This document shows, in pieces, positions 1 through 9,637 of a stretch of 22,569 nucleotides of DNA. Made by a program: the position numbers and the translations under genes. Numbering within the stretch: the first letter of the stretch is position 1; each line of letters begins with the position of its first letter. Under the pieces are notes generated by a model. The model saw only the letters and a program-made list of their open reading frames with translations, made no database searches and was not told the DNA's origin. Location: positions 135,085 through 157,653 of the forward strand of contig NAOQ01000054.1 of assembly GCA_002751075.1 (NCBI GenBank), read 5' to 3'. This stretch comes from Ichthyophonus hoferi (taxonomy: Eukaryota; Opisthokonta; Ichthyosporea; Ichthyophonida; Ichthyophonidae).

Positions 1-164
1 TCATTACAATATAGACATATTTATTGGCCAAGCACATACACTCATACTAAATTGTTACAAGATCACTAATCACAGTAGGTTCGTTCGAAGTCATAGTATG
101 CAACATATAGGCACTATTACATCAATAAGTTAATTCACCATCCAAAGAAGAGCATAATAGTATT

Positions 165-262
165 TTAGTATTGCGGTAAGATCGGGTAATTCTAGTGGGT
201 CTCTTTAACCGATCGAGAGTTGGATTAGCCAATACTAAGTTATGATTGGCTCTTTAAATTAT
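165..262 (+). repeat. Dispersed repeat, copy 1
   Basis: The segment beginning TATTGCGGTAAGATCGG and running through GAGTTGGATTAGCCAATA recurs in the same orientation near 1485-1600. The central 70 bases are clearly related, and similarity fades through the following AATT-rich bases. It has no coding potential and no obvious terminal inverted repeats. It is probably a non-autonomous mobile element or old duplication. The short core GATTAGCCAATA also occurs near 8875. Confidence 0.6.
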
Positions 263-835
263 TGAATTTAACAACATTGCTGTTAAGCTGGAATGATCAG
301 CGCTGGCAGTAAAAGCCAAGTACAAAAACAAAACAATGGGGATAATAAAGAGGGCACTCCATAATATATTATAATACGACTTTGATGTATGTGATTTTTC
401 TAGGAAACAGCATACTCGCCTGTTCCCTTTCTGGTTTTATAACACTAAATTACTACAAAGATATAACAACTTTGAACATATCTCCTATTTGATTAACAGC
501 AGGAAATAATAATAAATAAATTAAGAATCATTATACACGTTCCAAAATTATCTGATTTATCTTAAGTGGTAGCGGTTGTAGATAGAGAAAACAAAAAATA
601 AATAAAACATGTTTACTTATTTTCATATAACGACATGGATAAATAGTTTTATAGTTTTATGGTCTAGTATACTATATGTAACCCAATTTCACTAATTAAC
701 TATTAAGCATCAATTATAGTGCCATGTATACTTATACTTACATATACAAATATATAGCAATAGTCAGTCATAACACCCTCCCTTAAAAATGGAATACCAA
801 TAGTAATAATAGCAACCCTTTGAGCTGGAACCAGC

Positions 836-957
836 CAGGGTTTTATTCTTTTTTCCTCTCTTTCTTCTTCTCCTTTTTTTACCACTCTTTCTCCTTCTCT
901 TTGCTTTCTCTTCTTCTAGTGCCTTGTTATTTTTTCCTTTCTTGGCTGCCAGTCTCT
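836..957 (+). other. Pyrimidine-rich tract
   Basis: About 100 bases are almost entirely T and C on the plus strand, including a run ending CTTCTTCTAG that looks like a strong 3' splice site. The sequence after it has no coding signature I recognise, so I treat it as a low-complexity tract rather than proof of an exon. Confidence 0.4.
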
Positions 958-1484
958 TTTATTAATTGGAAAATTACGGGAATTAAAACGTGAATGTCTT
1001 TCTCTGCAAATTTGTCTTGTATTCCCCAATGTATGGGAAAGTTTCCTTCACTACAAAAGGAGTCGATTTTCTCCAAGATTGAACCATCCTCGTTTTTTTC
1101 TTTTCCATTCTTAGCAAACACCATCTCAAATATTAACGGTGAGTTTGAAAATTATTTCTGCCTTTGTATTTTGTAAATACTTGCTTGGTTTATATTTGTT
1201 AATATCGAGATCTCTGATATGGCCTTATCTAAATTTAAAAGCCTAAAGAGGTTTGCAAGCTTTTCTCTTGCGATTGTAATTCTTTGCTTAGCCATATTTA
1301 TTTTACAATTCGTATGAACCTGCCCCCTCTGGATCATTTGCGTGTCTTTATGTATTTATAGTTCATTGAATACTCTTCTATAATCCGTATATTGATTCTT
1401 GTCCTAATATGTGGTATATGAGACATTTTCACATCATGTAAATGAGGAAATGGGTGTAATTGGGGACACGATAGCATTTTACGT

Positions 1485-1600
1485 AAGTATTGCGGTAAGA
1501 TCGGACAATTCTAATGAGTTTTTGTGACCTATCGTGAGTTGGATTAGCCAATAATAATTATTCAAAGTCATTGTATGAATTAATTGAATTTGTCAGCATT
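1485..1600 (+). repeat. Dispersed repeat, copy 2
   Basis: This is the second copy of the repeat at 165-262, about 1.3 kb away in direct orientation. It shares TATTGCGGTAAGATCGG and GAGTTGGATTAGCCAATA, with scattered substitutions between them. The degree of change suggests an old duplication or two independent insertions of one family. Confidence 0.6.
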
Positions 1601-2042
1601 ATAGAATCAAGCATTAAACAATAAGTAATAAGCAAATATAATATACCATATAATACATACATATGTAAATAGAATATACATAAAAGGATAAACTATAACC
1701 ATGCAGTGAGCGGGACCATCATGAATATTTTGTACATTGCATAATTTTAATTTACAATATTACGTATATATGTAATTGTTAGCTTAATTTCATTTTTTCA
1801 AAGCTAAAAAAATACCTTAACTTTGTTTTTGGTTTTTATTGAATCTTTTGATGATTTACATATTGAAGCTTAAAATTCCTATTTTGAGGACTACAGAGGT
1901 AGAATTTTTTTTATCATATTTTCAAACCCTTTCAACATATTTCCAAAATCTTTCTGTGTATTTCCAAAACACTCTGTATTAACTGCAATTACACATGCTA
2001 AATTACTCTATATTAAAATATTTATTATTTGGGTAACCTGTG

Positions 2043-2170
2043 GCAGGACTAATGCCCTATATAATAGGGGCCTGCATTGGTTTAGATTGCAAGACCGTCA
2101 ACTCTAAAGGGACACGTGGTACAGCCGGCAAGCTGGTAATAGGCGGATCTTGAAATGGCTGGTTCAAGAT
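2043..2170. other. Cluster of short perfect hairpins
   Basis: This is a locally GC-richer patch in AT-rich DNA. A nested hairpin lies at 2043-2075 (outer arms GCAGG/CCTGC, inner arms GCCCTAT/ATAGGGG). An exact 8-bp stem with an 8-base loop lies at 2147-2170 (ATCTTGAA/TTCAAGAT). Between them is CAGC-CGGCAA-GCTG. It may be a structured RNA or a palindromic insertion. No known RNA family is recognised. Confidence 0.35.
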
Positions 2171-2636
2171 TAGTTGTTGCTTAGACAGATGAAATGATTC
2201 CTCAATATATAGATTATAACATGGAAGCAATTGGACTAATTACGAGGACATTAGCTAAAAAGCCATCTAAATAAGGACACATACGTTAGACCAATGGGAA
2301 ACTTATGATAAAATTATAATTAATTAACTACACCGAGCCTTAGGGTCTCATGTGCCTTACATAATGTCTCTCATTTTGTGCTCTACTAATATGGCAAACA
2401 TAATAATAAATTATAAAAAAAATATCCAATAACTTTGATTTTTTTATGTAAACATCCTTACTAATAATTAAAGCTTGTTTAAGTTGGCGATTTATCATGC
2501 TGTTGATAACATTTGAATGTTCCATGTAGGTAACTATGGAGATAGATCACCAAATTATTACTATTTAAAAAAAGAGCAAAAAATGTGGAAGAAGTGCGAT
2601 CAATAATAGTATGACCAGGGTTTTATTTGGGTTTTA

Positions 2637-3005
2637 ATCCGCAGAGAGCTTATTATAAGATTGGAGGACTTTTACCATTGGCTGGTTCAATTGTGATTAA
2701 TCATGTGAGATTGCCATTAACACCAGTAAATTGCACTAATTAGTTTCTCTTACGCAAATTAATAATTGCTAACAATAGTAAATGTTTGCTATTTTAAAAT
2801 ATTTCTTTATACTTTATAAAACTGTATTTTTTTATTAATAATGTTTTATACAAGGGCAAATATGTTTTATTTTTAATCTACAAGGGAAACCATAATTAAG
2901 ACTTAATCTGGCAAGGGGCTTAGTATATAATTACAGGATCTCTACCATTGGCTGCTTCAACTGTGAAAGATTATTTGAGACTGCGATTCAAAGCCAATAA
3001 GACTA
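2637..3005 (+). repeat. Diverged direct duplication
   Basis: Two related segments lie about 265 bases apart, at roughly 2640-2740 and 2898-3005. Both contain a version of TACCATTGGCTG.TTCAA.TGTGA followed by TGAGA and a ..GC.ATT segment. No coding frame is shared. They look like an old tandem or element duplication. Confidence 0.4.
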
Positions 3006-3135
3006 GTCACCCGCAAATAGTCAATAAACAGATCAGCCATTAGAATTTGGAATTTATGTGAACTGAGCAATTTGAAGAAATTTTTGCGGAACCCTAAGAC
3101 ATATAAAAAAAAAATCGCTTCACTTTTCCTCATTA

Positions 3136-3381
3136 TTGCGTAAATTGACTGTTAGAAAGATGGCAAATTATTGGATTTCTAAATTATTTGCTATGGTAGT
3201 CAATAGGCCCATGTTCAATATGGGTCCTACTGCGAAAACCACAGGCACCTTGTTTGGGCCTGAGGTGAGGACGTGTGCGAAATTTCCTCTCCTGCGGTAT
3301 GAACCGGTTATGCATTGATAGCCTAACTGGCCCCATCTGTATCTGTGGCCGGATATGTGATGAGCCACAATACGTACCAAG
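3136..3381 (+). pseudogene. Possible follistatin-like cysteine-rich exon (decayed)
   Basis: In the frame beginning at 3293 the sequence reads CGMNRLCIDSLTGPICICGR, then ICDEPQYVP, and ends at a good donor (AAG|GTAGGT at 3381/3382). The spacing C-x5-C-x8-C-x-C-x3-C with a Gly-Pro before C-x-C resembles the start of follistatin or agrin type modules, which precede Kazal domains. Upstream bases are open only in a different frame, so a continuous module is not visible. The EGF-like remnants 100 bases downstream on the same strand make an extracellular modular gene plausible. The family call is tentative. Confidence 0.3.
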
Positions 3382-3486
3382 GTAGGTGTCATTTTTTTTT
3401 TGTAATATATTTATCATACTATATTATTTGATAGTATACTATATGCATCATGGCTTATTGTGATATTAACATACATTCCCCTACAG

Positions 3487-3610
3487 ACATTGACAAGTGC
3501 ACCACGTACCCATCCCTCTATGGGAGTGACAGAGTGAGTAAAAATACCCTGGGGGGTCACATATGTAACTCCTGCCCCAAGGGTTGCAAGGCTATTAACG
3601 GAGTGTAAGG
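3487..3610 (+). pseudogene. Decayed calcium-binding EGF exon 1
   Basis: After an acceptor (CCCTACAG) the frame reads DIDKCTTYPS, then NTLGGHICNSCPKGC and AINGV, followed by a stop and a GTGAGT donor. This is the layout of a calcium-binding EGF module: the D-I-D-x-C opening, N-T-x-G-G-x-x-C, and C-P-x-G before the last cysteine. Positions expected to hold the second and third cysteines are Tyr and Ser. The closing cysteine is replaced by a stop (TGT is present one frame over), and the exon is not a multiple of three. It lies 55 bases before a second EGF exon. I read it as a broken exon of a secreted or membrane EGF-repeat protein. Confidence 0.55.
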
Positions 3611-3665
3611 GTGAGTGATATTTTTATTTTATTGTCTTGTATTGTACTGTATTGTATTGTCTTAG

Positions 3666-3776
3666 ATTGAACCCCTGTAGTCTTTGGCGGCAACGCCCTT
3701 TGCAGCAATACTGTAGGCGGGTATATTTGCACTTCTTGTCCATGAGGTTTCCTGGCTGTCAATGGAACCTGCCAGG
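3666..3776 (+). pseudogene. Decayed EGF-like exon 2
   Basis: The exon sits between an acceptor (TTGTCTTAG) and a strong donor (CAGG|GTAAGT). It is 111 bp, phase 1 at both ends, which is typical of shuffled single-module EGF exons. It reads FGGNALCSNTVGGYICTSCP, then a stop, then GFLAVNGTCQ. Four of the six EGF cysteines are in frame. There are two in-frame stops, one at the position of the first-cysteine segment and one after C-P. The NTVGGYIC.SCP core is very close to that of the preceding exon, so the two arose by exon duplication. The intact splice sites with internal stops suggest fairly recent decay. Confidence 0.6.
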
Positions 3777-3840
3777 GTAAGTTTTTTGTATTTTTCCATA
3801 TTTGATTGTTTTATTTTATTTTATTTTGCATAAAGTGAAG

Positions 3841-4165
3841 GGCTATATAGAAATAGCAATCTGTGGTAGTTCTAGCAACTTGTTCACAGGCTTTGGGGTT
3901 TCCAATTGAGCGTTGTATAATAGGACTATATATATATGTATTATGATATTGTTTAACAAATATTAAATAAATGCAAAAATTTTTTGTGAGTGTACATGCA
4001 TACAGACAGGCAGGGTTGCCGCATTTACCCGGGTGTACCAGGGGGCGCATATGTGTGAGTGGTCAGGGACTATGTTTATATGTATTATGATACAACACTT
4101 AATTGGAGACCCGGAGGCCAGTGGGCAGGTTGCTAGAGCTACCACAGATTGCTATACCAACTCTA
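3841..4165. repeat. Imperfect inverted repeat, ~90-bp arms
   Basis: Bases 3841-3935 are the imperfect reverse complement of 4074-4165. The best-matching core is TTGCTAGARCTACCACAGATTGCTAT, and the AATTGGARACCC segment also matches, at roughly 75% identity overall. The 140-base spacer contains a GC-richer patch near 4010-4065. The right arm overlaps the outer end of the larger foldback element that follows, so the two structures are nested or chained. Confidence 0.6.
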
Positions 4166-4705
4166 TAGGAAACTGACTCTGGTAATTACATCTTTGTTCT
4201 AATTTAAAAGGGATAGATGCTTTGAGGCGCTTTGGTGCAAATGTAGAAATCGCACAATGTAATAGATCATTAATCAAGTGGAGCTATGTCGTTATGTAAA
4301 TAAATGCTATTAACGCTATCTAGTATCCATAAACATTTTTCTGACTTCTGAGTGAGTGAGCGATTTGAACACTGATTATCGTATACAGGAGCCAGTGGTA
4401 GATTAAGCATTGCAATAACGTATATTACATATATGTAATTAAATATCTAGTCTACCACTGCTCTCGTATACGATAATTAGTGATCAAATCACTCGCTCAC
4501 TCAGAAGTCAGAAAAATGCTTACGGGCACTAAATAGCGATAATAGCGTTTCTTTACATTGCGACGGAGCTCTGCTTACTGATCAATCACATTGTTGTTCG
4601 ATTTCTGCATTTGCACCAAAGCACATCAAAGCATCTATCCTTTTGAAATTAAAAGATATAATTACCACAGTCAGTTACCTAGAGAGTTGGTGTATGGGCC
4701 TTCAA
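4150..4705. mobile_element. Large foldback (MITE-like) element
   Basis: Two arms of about 260 bases are reverse complements along their whole length. The left arm runs 4150-4410 and the right arm 4450-4705. Matches include ACCAACTCT, GGATAGATGCTTTGA, CTTTGGTGCAAATG, TTTTTCTGACTTCTGAGTGA and TTATCGTATAC. The short centre is itself nearly palindromic (ATTACATATATGTAAT), with CAGTGGTAGA at 4393 and TCTACCACTG near 4451 facing each other. It has no coding capacity. The form fits a non-autonomous foldback or miniature inverted-repeat DNA transposon. I could not identify target-site duplications. A solo match to the inner motif (GATCTACCACTGCTGG) occurs near 19112. Confidence 0.75.
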
Positions 4706-5228
4706 TAGAACTGCTAGCACAACAACTGAGCTTTAAAGACAGATCTTATCAAGCAGCTATCATTTGCACTGGTCAATTAACAATAACCTGTTGAAGGGAA
4801 AATATTTTACCATCTGTCATTCAAGTATAACTCTTTTCGAAATATATACATATGAATTTTTCCATCTATTAGCATTAAATCTTAATCGTAGGACAGAACC
4901 ATTGCACGGTATTTCGCGAGTCAACCAAGCCACCTGACCCACGAGTTTTATAGTTCTGAGCCGGACTAACACGGGTTAACCAAGGATCTATGTCTCACTT
5001 TCAATGAATCGACTGCCAAAAATAATATATTGTATCAGAGTTAAAGCAAGAAGTAAGTATTACTCACCTGTTAATATATTATAATATTAATTATATATTC
5101 AAACATTGCATACAATAATATTATCAGAAAGTTATAATCAAAATCATGAACGCGTGTCTAATCCCTAGAGTACGTAATCGCATGTTTATACAAGTTAAGT
5201 TATATAAGTTTACGGCATCGACAACGTT

Positions 5229-5320
5229 ATTGGTTCGATGAATAACAAGCGATTGATTCTAATTGGAATCGATTAACCAATCTCAACTTGAAAACAATAA
5301 AAGACATTCCAGTATAAAAG
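5229..5320 (+). promoter_or_regulatory. Candidate promoter: paired CCAAT boxes and TATAAAAG
   Basis: A TATAAAAG box at 5313-5320 is preceded by a CCAAT motif on the plus strand (AACCAAT near 5276) and one on the minus strand (ATTGG at 5229). Together the two form an imperfect inverted repeat (ATTGGTTCGAT / ATCGATTAACCAAT). Transcription to the right would start near 5345 and lead toward the small open frame at 5590 and the EGF module at 5906. This rests on motif spacing only. Confidence 0.35.
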
Positions 5321-5589
5321 CAAATGCTGGACGCGCTACCTTTGGTTATCTTGGAAACTCATAAAGAACTACAAGTTCTGTTTTTCTGGTATTTATATCT
5401 TTTTTCCTTTCGCTTACATAGATAAGAATAATCTTTACAACAAAATAATTTCCTTGATCATACCTTATTTCTACTTTTATTTAGAAGTAAGAAATGGGGC
5501 TTTCCCCATATTCAGTTCAATAAGGACACAAACGAGCCACCCGAAAGGGATCTCGTATAGAAAAATAGACTAAAGATTCAACTGGTAAC

Positions 5590-5787
5590 ATGGTCATCAG
5601 TGATGTCTCAAACTGCGCTCGGGTACAATTTTTAAATTTCAGAAAAGGCTTCTTTGCCAAACTGAAATCTATGGTTCCTTACATAACCACTACCAGTTAT
5701 ACATTTGGAGATCCCAACAGCTGTGTAGAAGTCAATAGAACTGACACAGATTCTGATACGTGTTTATATAGATACAAAACAAAATAA
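5590..5787 (+). CDS. Hypothetical 65-codon open frame
   Basis: A complete frame from ATG to TAA lies about 245 bases downstream of the predicted start of the TATAAAAG promoter candidate. The protein begins MVISDVSNCARVQF and ends DTDSDTCLYRYKTK. It is mixed polar, has three cysteines, and has no signal peptide or membrane segment. I recognise no family. It could be a real short peptide, an exon of the neighbouring modular gene, or a chance frame. Its base composition is less AT-biased than its surroundings, which slightly favours past coding use. No donor or acceptor pair clearly delimits it as an exon. Confidence 0.25.
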   Translation: MVISDVSNCARVQFLNFRKGFFAKLKSMVPYITTTSYTFGDPNSCVEVNRTDTDSDTCLYRYKTK

Positions 5788-5905
5788 ACAGTTAGGCTAT
5801 ATTATAAAGAAAACTAGTATTTGCTGTACATTTTAGACTGTATGATTTTTCACTTTACTTAGGGCACATATTAATTTTTCTAATAATATTGACACACACA
5901 TATAT

Positions 5906-6076
5906 ATCAATGAATGCAGTTACACCAATGCATGTGTAACCCTCACCACATGCATCAACTTGCGTGGCAGCTACAGGTGCCAGGCTCCTCAGACACCCCA
6001 GCCCAGCAGTACCCTAGTTGCCCTGTTTGGGTTACTAGGATACATACCTGACATCACAGGAATCAGCGCCACATAA
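5906..6076 (+). CDS. Calcium-binding EGF module (partial gene or remnant)
   Basis: The frame from 5906 opens INECSYTNACVTLTTCINLR and continues GSYRCQAP. This is a textbook start of a calcium-binding EGF domain: x-I-N-E-C, four cysteines with correct spacing, the Asn in C-x-N that can be hydroxylated, and the aromatic GSYRC turn. The last two cysteines are not visible. The frame instead continues through a Pro/Ser-rich stretch (PQTPQPSS) and a hydrophobic stretch (LVALFGLLGYIP) to a stop at 6074-6076. No clean acceptor precedes it. It is on the same strand as the two broken EGF exons at 3487 and 3666 and probably belonged to the same gene. Whether it is still expressed cannot be told. Confidence 0.45.
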   Translation: MNECSYTNACVTLTTCINLRGSYRCQAPQTPQPSSTLVALFGLLGYIPDITGISAT

Positions 6077-6124
6077 GGATACCAATATCTCACTGCAGTG
6101 TGGTGCACCCCTGTGCTAATCAAG

Positions 6125-6187
6125 GTATGTATGCATGTGTATGTATGTATGTATGTATGTATGTATGTATGTATGTATGTATGTATG

Positions 6188-6217
<30 letters not shown>
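6125..6217 (+). repeat. (GTAT)n microsatellite
   Basis: A nearly perfect tetranucleotide array follows directly after CAAG, so that its first unit reads as a splice donor (AAG|GTATGT). The array may have expanded from an existing 5' splice site. Confidence 0.9.
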
Positions 6218-6218
<1 letters not shown>

Positions 6219-6376
6219 TATCATAGTCTAGTAGAGCCTGGCTCTACTCTCCTCTGTTGTGTTACTATTAAACCCGTCTTATCTTATTTTTTCCTATCCT
6301 ATAATATCATTTATGTCATCTCATATTGCCTTTAATACCTCTTCCCATCTCTTCCCTCTTCTCCCCTCCTCCACAG

Positions 6377-7286
6377 ACTAAGATGGCTGTGAACCACGTT
6401 ATTGACCTAGTCAATTTACTAAAGGGCAGATATCATACTGGTCTATGCACGATGGGACGTTTATTCCTGTGTATATATGTGTAGTATGTACAAATGTGTA
6501 TGCTTTGTTACTGATTGTGCATATATATATATGTATGTATATATAATTAATAACTAACCATTTTCCCTTTCTAACTCCAGACTATGACCTTCCACGTGCA
6601 TAAAGGGATGCGCATCCTGTACAATATGTTATGTGTGTGTATGTATGCATAGTGTTATGTATGTTTTGATTAGGACTCTATACAGTTGTTTTTGCTAACC
6701 CATTGCCAACTTCTATTATATTTTTATAGTATTGGCACTATGGCGAGATCATCAAGAACATCATGGGCAGAGGGATGGTTTATGTAGTAAACATCCTCTT
6801 GCCCGAGCTATACCACCTGGTATGTAGATATTTATCTATCTATTCATCTGTACCTATCTATGTGTGTATCTGGCATCTGTCGACCGTACTATCTATCTAT
6901 CTATATAATCTTGCAAACTGCAAACTATATATCTATATATTTAACCAATCACTAACCTACTATATCTCTCAGTATAGGTAAGGCATATTATTATCTGCCG
7001 ATGGAAGAAGATCCCAGATCGGGTCCTTGCTGACGGGTTCCTGCCAATGTTGGCATGGTAACAAGTTACCAACTATGGCCCCCTCTACTATATTTATATA
7101 ATACGAGTTCTGTTTCAGACGGCTGTGGGGCTATATCTGTAGCTTGCCAATAATCATTCGAGGCCTGTTTACAGTAAGTATGGGTGGGTAAGCATGGTTA
7201 TTATAATATATATAATAACCACCTCCCTACACATACAGAACGGATGGTTCTGGATGGCTCATCACTGGGATGACTTGTTGCTCTAA
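6377..7286 (+). CDS. Candidate multi-exon gene, family unknown
   Basis: Several open segments carry good splice signals. One starts at 6377 after a pyrimidine tract and CCACAG (TKMAVNHVIDLVNLLKG). One starts at 6581 after a textbook branch site and tract, CTAACTCCAG (TMTFHVHKGMRILYNM). One at 6730-6819 is 30 codons, phase 0 at both ends, between TATAG and CTG|GTATGT, with IMGRGMVYVVNILLPELYHL at its end. A last one at 7239-7286 reads NGWFWMAHHWDDLLL and a stop. Intermediate exons between 6975 and 7175 are ambiguous. The third exon is hydrophobic and may be membrane-associated. I recognise no family. An AATAAA lies at 7560. It may be a short real gene or the 3' end of the EGF-type gene upstream. 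Confidence 0.35.
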
Positions 7287-7559
7287 GTGATTATACATAC
7301 TTTTGGGTTAGGAATAGTGACGTTGGTGCTAAAATATACTACAGAACGCAGTGAAAGATTACTGAAGAAGAACCAGTTAAGATTGGAAAGAGAGGCTCAG
7401 TGTGTTGGCTAGTATTAGTGTAGTAGGAATAGGTGTGGTGGATGTTATAGTTAGTGTAGGCATAGATAGTAAGTATATAAATATGGATTGACTGTGTCTT
7501 TTGCTCTGTAATACAGCATGTAATACATTGTAATGTGTACAAGGGTAATTTAGTCTAGC

Positions 7560-7565
7560 AATAAA
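7560..7565 (+). terminator. Candidate polyadenylation signal AATAAA
   Basis: A canonical hexamer lies about 275 bases downstream of the last candidate stop (7284-7286) of the plus-strand exon series. It is consistent with that series ending a transcript here, but such hexamers are frequent by chance in AT-rich DNA. Confidence 0.3.
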
Positions 7566-7977
7566 AGTGCACCATATTTTATTTGTTTGTATCTACTGCT
7601 AACATTTATATTCTGTAATAGTAATGATAGTAATCATAATGCTTGTAATAGCACTCTGATATGTTGCAACTCATCATTTTTGCACTCATCTATTTGCAGG
7701 AATAATATATATACCTCGTTACAAGGCTATTCGTTTATGTCTTCATGACAAAAAATATCAAAATATTATTGTTTTTGTTTATTTGTTTATTGTATAATTA
7801 ATTAATAATCTAGCTGACATAGGTTTACATATGTTTATTCACGAAAATGGAGATTATAAATATATTTATTATTTTTTATTTTGAATGGAGCTAACCATTC
7901 TTAATTTTTTGATTCTGGTGACACTAGTGTCGACTTACATCAACTACAGGTTGAACGGACAACCACCATTGTGCTAC

Positions 7978-8345
7978 CCTTTTAATTTGGTTAAATCAAT
8001 TACATGAGTAATAATTGATTTTATAATTACTAATTATATGCAAATGTGCTTCATTGGATACAGTAATAATATACTATATATAGTACAGAATAAACTAACT
8101 TAGCCAATTACGCTTTTCTAATTTAGTTAAGTCAATCTCGTAAAGAATTATAATTGATTTCATAATTACTAAGTACCGTTCCATATGCTTTATTGGATAT
8201 AAAATAATAATGTGCTATATATAGCGCAAAATAAACCAACGTAACCAATTACTACGCTTCTAATTTGTTTGGGGCAATCGTGTAAATAATTGTAAATGAT
8301 TTTATAATTTCCCGTCATATCTAATAAATATTTTTATGTGATTGG
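7978..8345 (+). repeat. Three-unit tandem repeat, ~140-bp period
   Basis: Units start at about 7978, 8113 and 8256. Each begins CTTYTAATTTRGTT and continues through a GTCAATC.CGTAAA-like segment and ATTGATTTTATAATTACTA. Units 1 and 2 both contain a CTATATATAG palindrome followed by CARAATAAACYAAC and CCAATTAC. The third unit is more diverged and loses its second half. There is no coding capacity. A 12-bp palindrome GACACTAGTGTC lies just upstream at 7920-7931. Confidence 0.7.
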
Positions 8346-9637
8346 AGTGTAGCTAAACTATGACTAATCCATTATGATAATTCCTTATTTGATTGATTAT
8401 TTGCATTGGAATATACTATGGCATTCTCGGGGTCACTTATCATTGGTAAATTGCGCTGTGCTCTGTTTCCTAGTGGTGGCCATCATTCTATTTGAATAAG
8501 TTGGGACAAATTGGGCTGCAACCAAAAGACCTATGTAAGCGAAGTGCTGGCCACAACTGGACTGGTACAAAGGAGCTGGGATGCTTGCGAATAAATGAAT
8601 TACATTTTTATTAAAAATGGATAATAATGTTGTCTACAGAAGGTGCATCCACCCTAATCACAATAGGGGTATCTGACTTGAATCACCTTGAAATATGAAT
8701 TTATAGTCAATGGTGGTTAATAGTAAATAAAAAATCTGATTTTATTAGAAGACTTCAAAACCCAGAGAGGTCCGCCAGGGATTAGAGATTGTTTTTTTAT
8801 AGTTACTCATGCTACCAAGTCATGTGATTAGATTTAATTAATCTTGAAATAGTAAATCTTGATAATCTAATTAGGATTAGCCAATAAAACTGTATATTTG
8901 CAGCATATGTGATACCTACTATTACTACACATGCCACCACGTGTATATATTCTTTAATCCTAATTAATACTAACTACATTTGAATTGCTGTAATATGCAA
9001 TTTACAATATACTAATTTTTATAATGATACATAAAGTACATGTGCCAGTATATATACATTCTTTCTCAATGAGAGGGCCTCACATATCTATTTATCTCCA
9101 GGTTTTGTCAACAATATAGCCTGCCACTTGACATGCATCATTGTCAGAGCAATATGCTAAAGTCAAAATAGCATATGGCTACCCTGTATTTGTTCCGTTT
9201 GAACAAGGACTCGCAGCTAAATGAAACATGCATCATTAATATTGTCTCTAATTGGGTCGGTTCCAATAATATTGAGTAAATTAATTAGTTGATTGGATAT
9301 CAACAAGATTAATTAGTTAGAGCAGAGGTTGATTCTCAACGAGAATGTAGGCAATTTAGTCTAGATAGGACATGGTACAAGACTAGTCCAAGTCAGAGCA
9401 AATGATTGGGACAGAAGAAGTCCAAAAGATTTGGATCAATAAACAGAACTCATTCATATAATAAGATGTTAAATGAAGTTCAAGAAATAAAATAATATTA
9501 TAGAATAGCATCCAATGTAAACATTATATTATTATTATAATAGAAGTAATCATAATTATTATTACAGTACTGTACACTAGCAACATAACTCATTCATATA
9601 GGATAATGAGATGCGAAATGTAGTAAAAGTATGGAAA
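8346..9637. other. Non-coding stretch downstream of ETFDH
   Basis: This is mostly AT-rich sequence. A GC-richer patch at about 8430-8590 stands out but gives no long frame, splice pattern or family motif on either strand. AACTCATTCATATA occurs twice (9447, 9589). No gene is supported. Confidence 0.45.

Larger units (their letters stand above)
1..2030. other. AT-rich non-coding stretch
   Basis: I see no gene here. Open frames are short and lack family motifs or paired splice sites. The stretch contains two copies of a dispersed repeat and a pyrimidine-rich tract, listed separately. The rest is AT-rich sequence with no clear structure. Confidence 0.5.

Noticed and set aside
703-1337. Chain of minus-strand open frames, one with a helix-turn-helix-like stretch (LDKAISEISILTNINQASIY) and a later IKPWLVP, suggestive of a transposase.
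   Set aside because: The pieces are short, in different frames, and no catalytic motif or terminal inverted repeats were found. The resemblance is too weak to name an element.
2147-2175. GGTTCAAGA resembling a tRNA T-loop.
   Set aside because: It is part of a simple 8-bp hairpin. No acceptor stem, D-arm or A-box was found at the right spacing.
7978-8345. Regularly spaced repeats that might suggest a CRISPR array.
   Set aside because: The units are about 140 bases and continuous, without distinct spacers, in a eukaryotic genome with introns.
8430-8590. GC-richer patch that might be an exon.
   Set aside because: No paired splice sites with a consistent frame and no recognisable protein motif on either strand.
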